This document shows, piece after piece, positions 6,011 through 6,063 of a stretch of DNA of 6,063 nt. A program made the translations under genes and the position numbers. How positions within the stretch are numbered: position 1 is the stretch's first letter; each line of letters begins with the position of its first letter. Source of the DNA: Candidatus Zhuqueibacterota bacterium. Lineage in GTDB: Bacteria > SM23-31. The notes beneath the pieces are model-generated. The model was not told where the DNA came from. It saw nothing but the letters and a program-made list of their open reading frames with translations, and made no database searches. Where the stretch lies: contig JADFON010000125.1 of NCBI GenBank assembly GCA_022562855.1, positions 1 to 6,063 of the forward strand, written 5' to 3'.

Positions 6011-6063
6011 TCAACTTCTTTTAGCCAAGAATTCTTCCACACCCTTTATGAATGTAAAGATCA
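6011..6063 (-). CDS. Possible C-terminal end of an upstream gene (partial)
   Basis: One minus-strand frame from the window edge reads IFTFIKGVEEFLAKRS and stops at a TGA (6011-6013), 16 nt before the ATG of the next gene with a Shine-Dalgarno-like AAGGA in between. That spacing is normal for genes in one operon, and the sequence looks like a plausible amphipathic C-terminal helix. Only 16 residues are visible, so neither function nor coding status can be established. The other two frames close quickly or give less protein-like sequence. Confidence 0.3.
   Translation of the reverse strand, partial: IFTFIKGVEEFLAKRS

Overview
This window holds a compact minus-strand gene cluster for a type IV pilus / type II secretion-like machine. 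GC content looks moderate by eye (low-to-mid 40s). The secretin and inner-membrane alignment proteins imply a bacterium with an outer membrane. The family mix and the divergence from proteobacterial PilM-Q are compatible with an FCB-superphylum or similar environmental lineage, but the sequence alone does not settle the taxon.

Layout, read in the direction of transcription (right to left). At the right edge (6011-6063) is the possible last part of an upstream gene. Next comes an unrecognised small gene (5539-5994) with a motif often seen in phage and prophage hypothetical proteins and with AGA-rich arginine codon use. A short leader follows, and then four closely spaced genes: a PilT-family ATPase (4143-5474), a PilM-PilN fusion (2448-4127), a PilO-PilP fusion (1559-2446, start corrected to an internal ATG) and a short secretin (297-1463). 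Beyond the secretin stop, 1-296 contains no gene I can support. It carries a G-rich tandem repeat cluster (about 133-199).

The four genes keep the classical pilM-N-O-P-Q order, but the four inner-membrane alignment proteins are condensed into two polypeptides, giving an architecture closer to GspL/GspM/GspC than to separate PilM, N, O and P. The secretin has one N-terminal domain plus the barrel domain instead of the usual several. In this model the ATPase works at the cytoplasmic face, PilMN spans the inner membrane from an actin-like cytoplasmic domain, PilOP pairs with it and reaches across the periplasm, and the secretin forms the outer-membrane gate. No pilin, PilB, PilC or prepilin peptidase is present here and they would have to be encoded elsewhere.

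The most unusual points are in the ATPase. Its Asp-box acidic pair is replaced by Gly-Ala, and the LIRE half of the AIRNLIRE retraction motif is missing by a clean four-residue gap, while Walker A, Walker B and the His box remain. No tRNA, rRNA, CRISPR array, insertion sequence or clear intrinsic terminator was seen.
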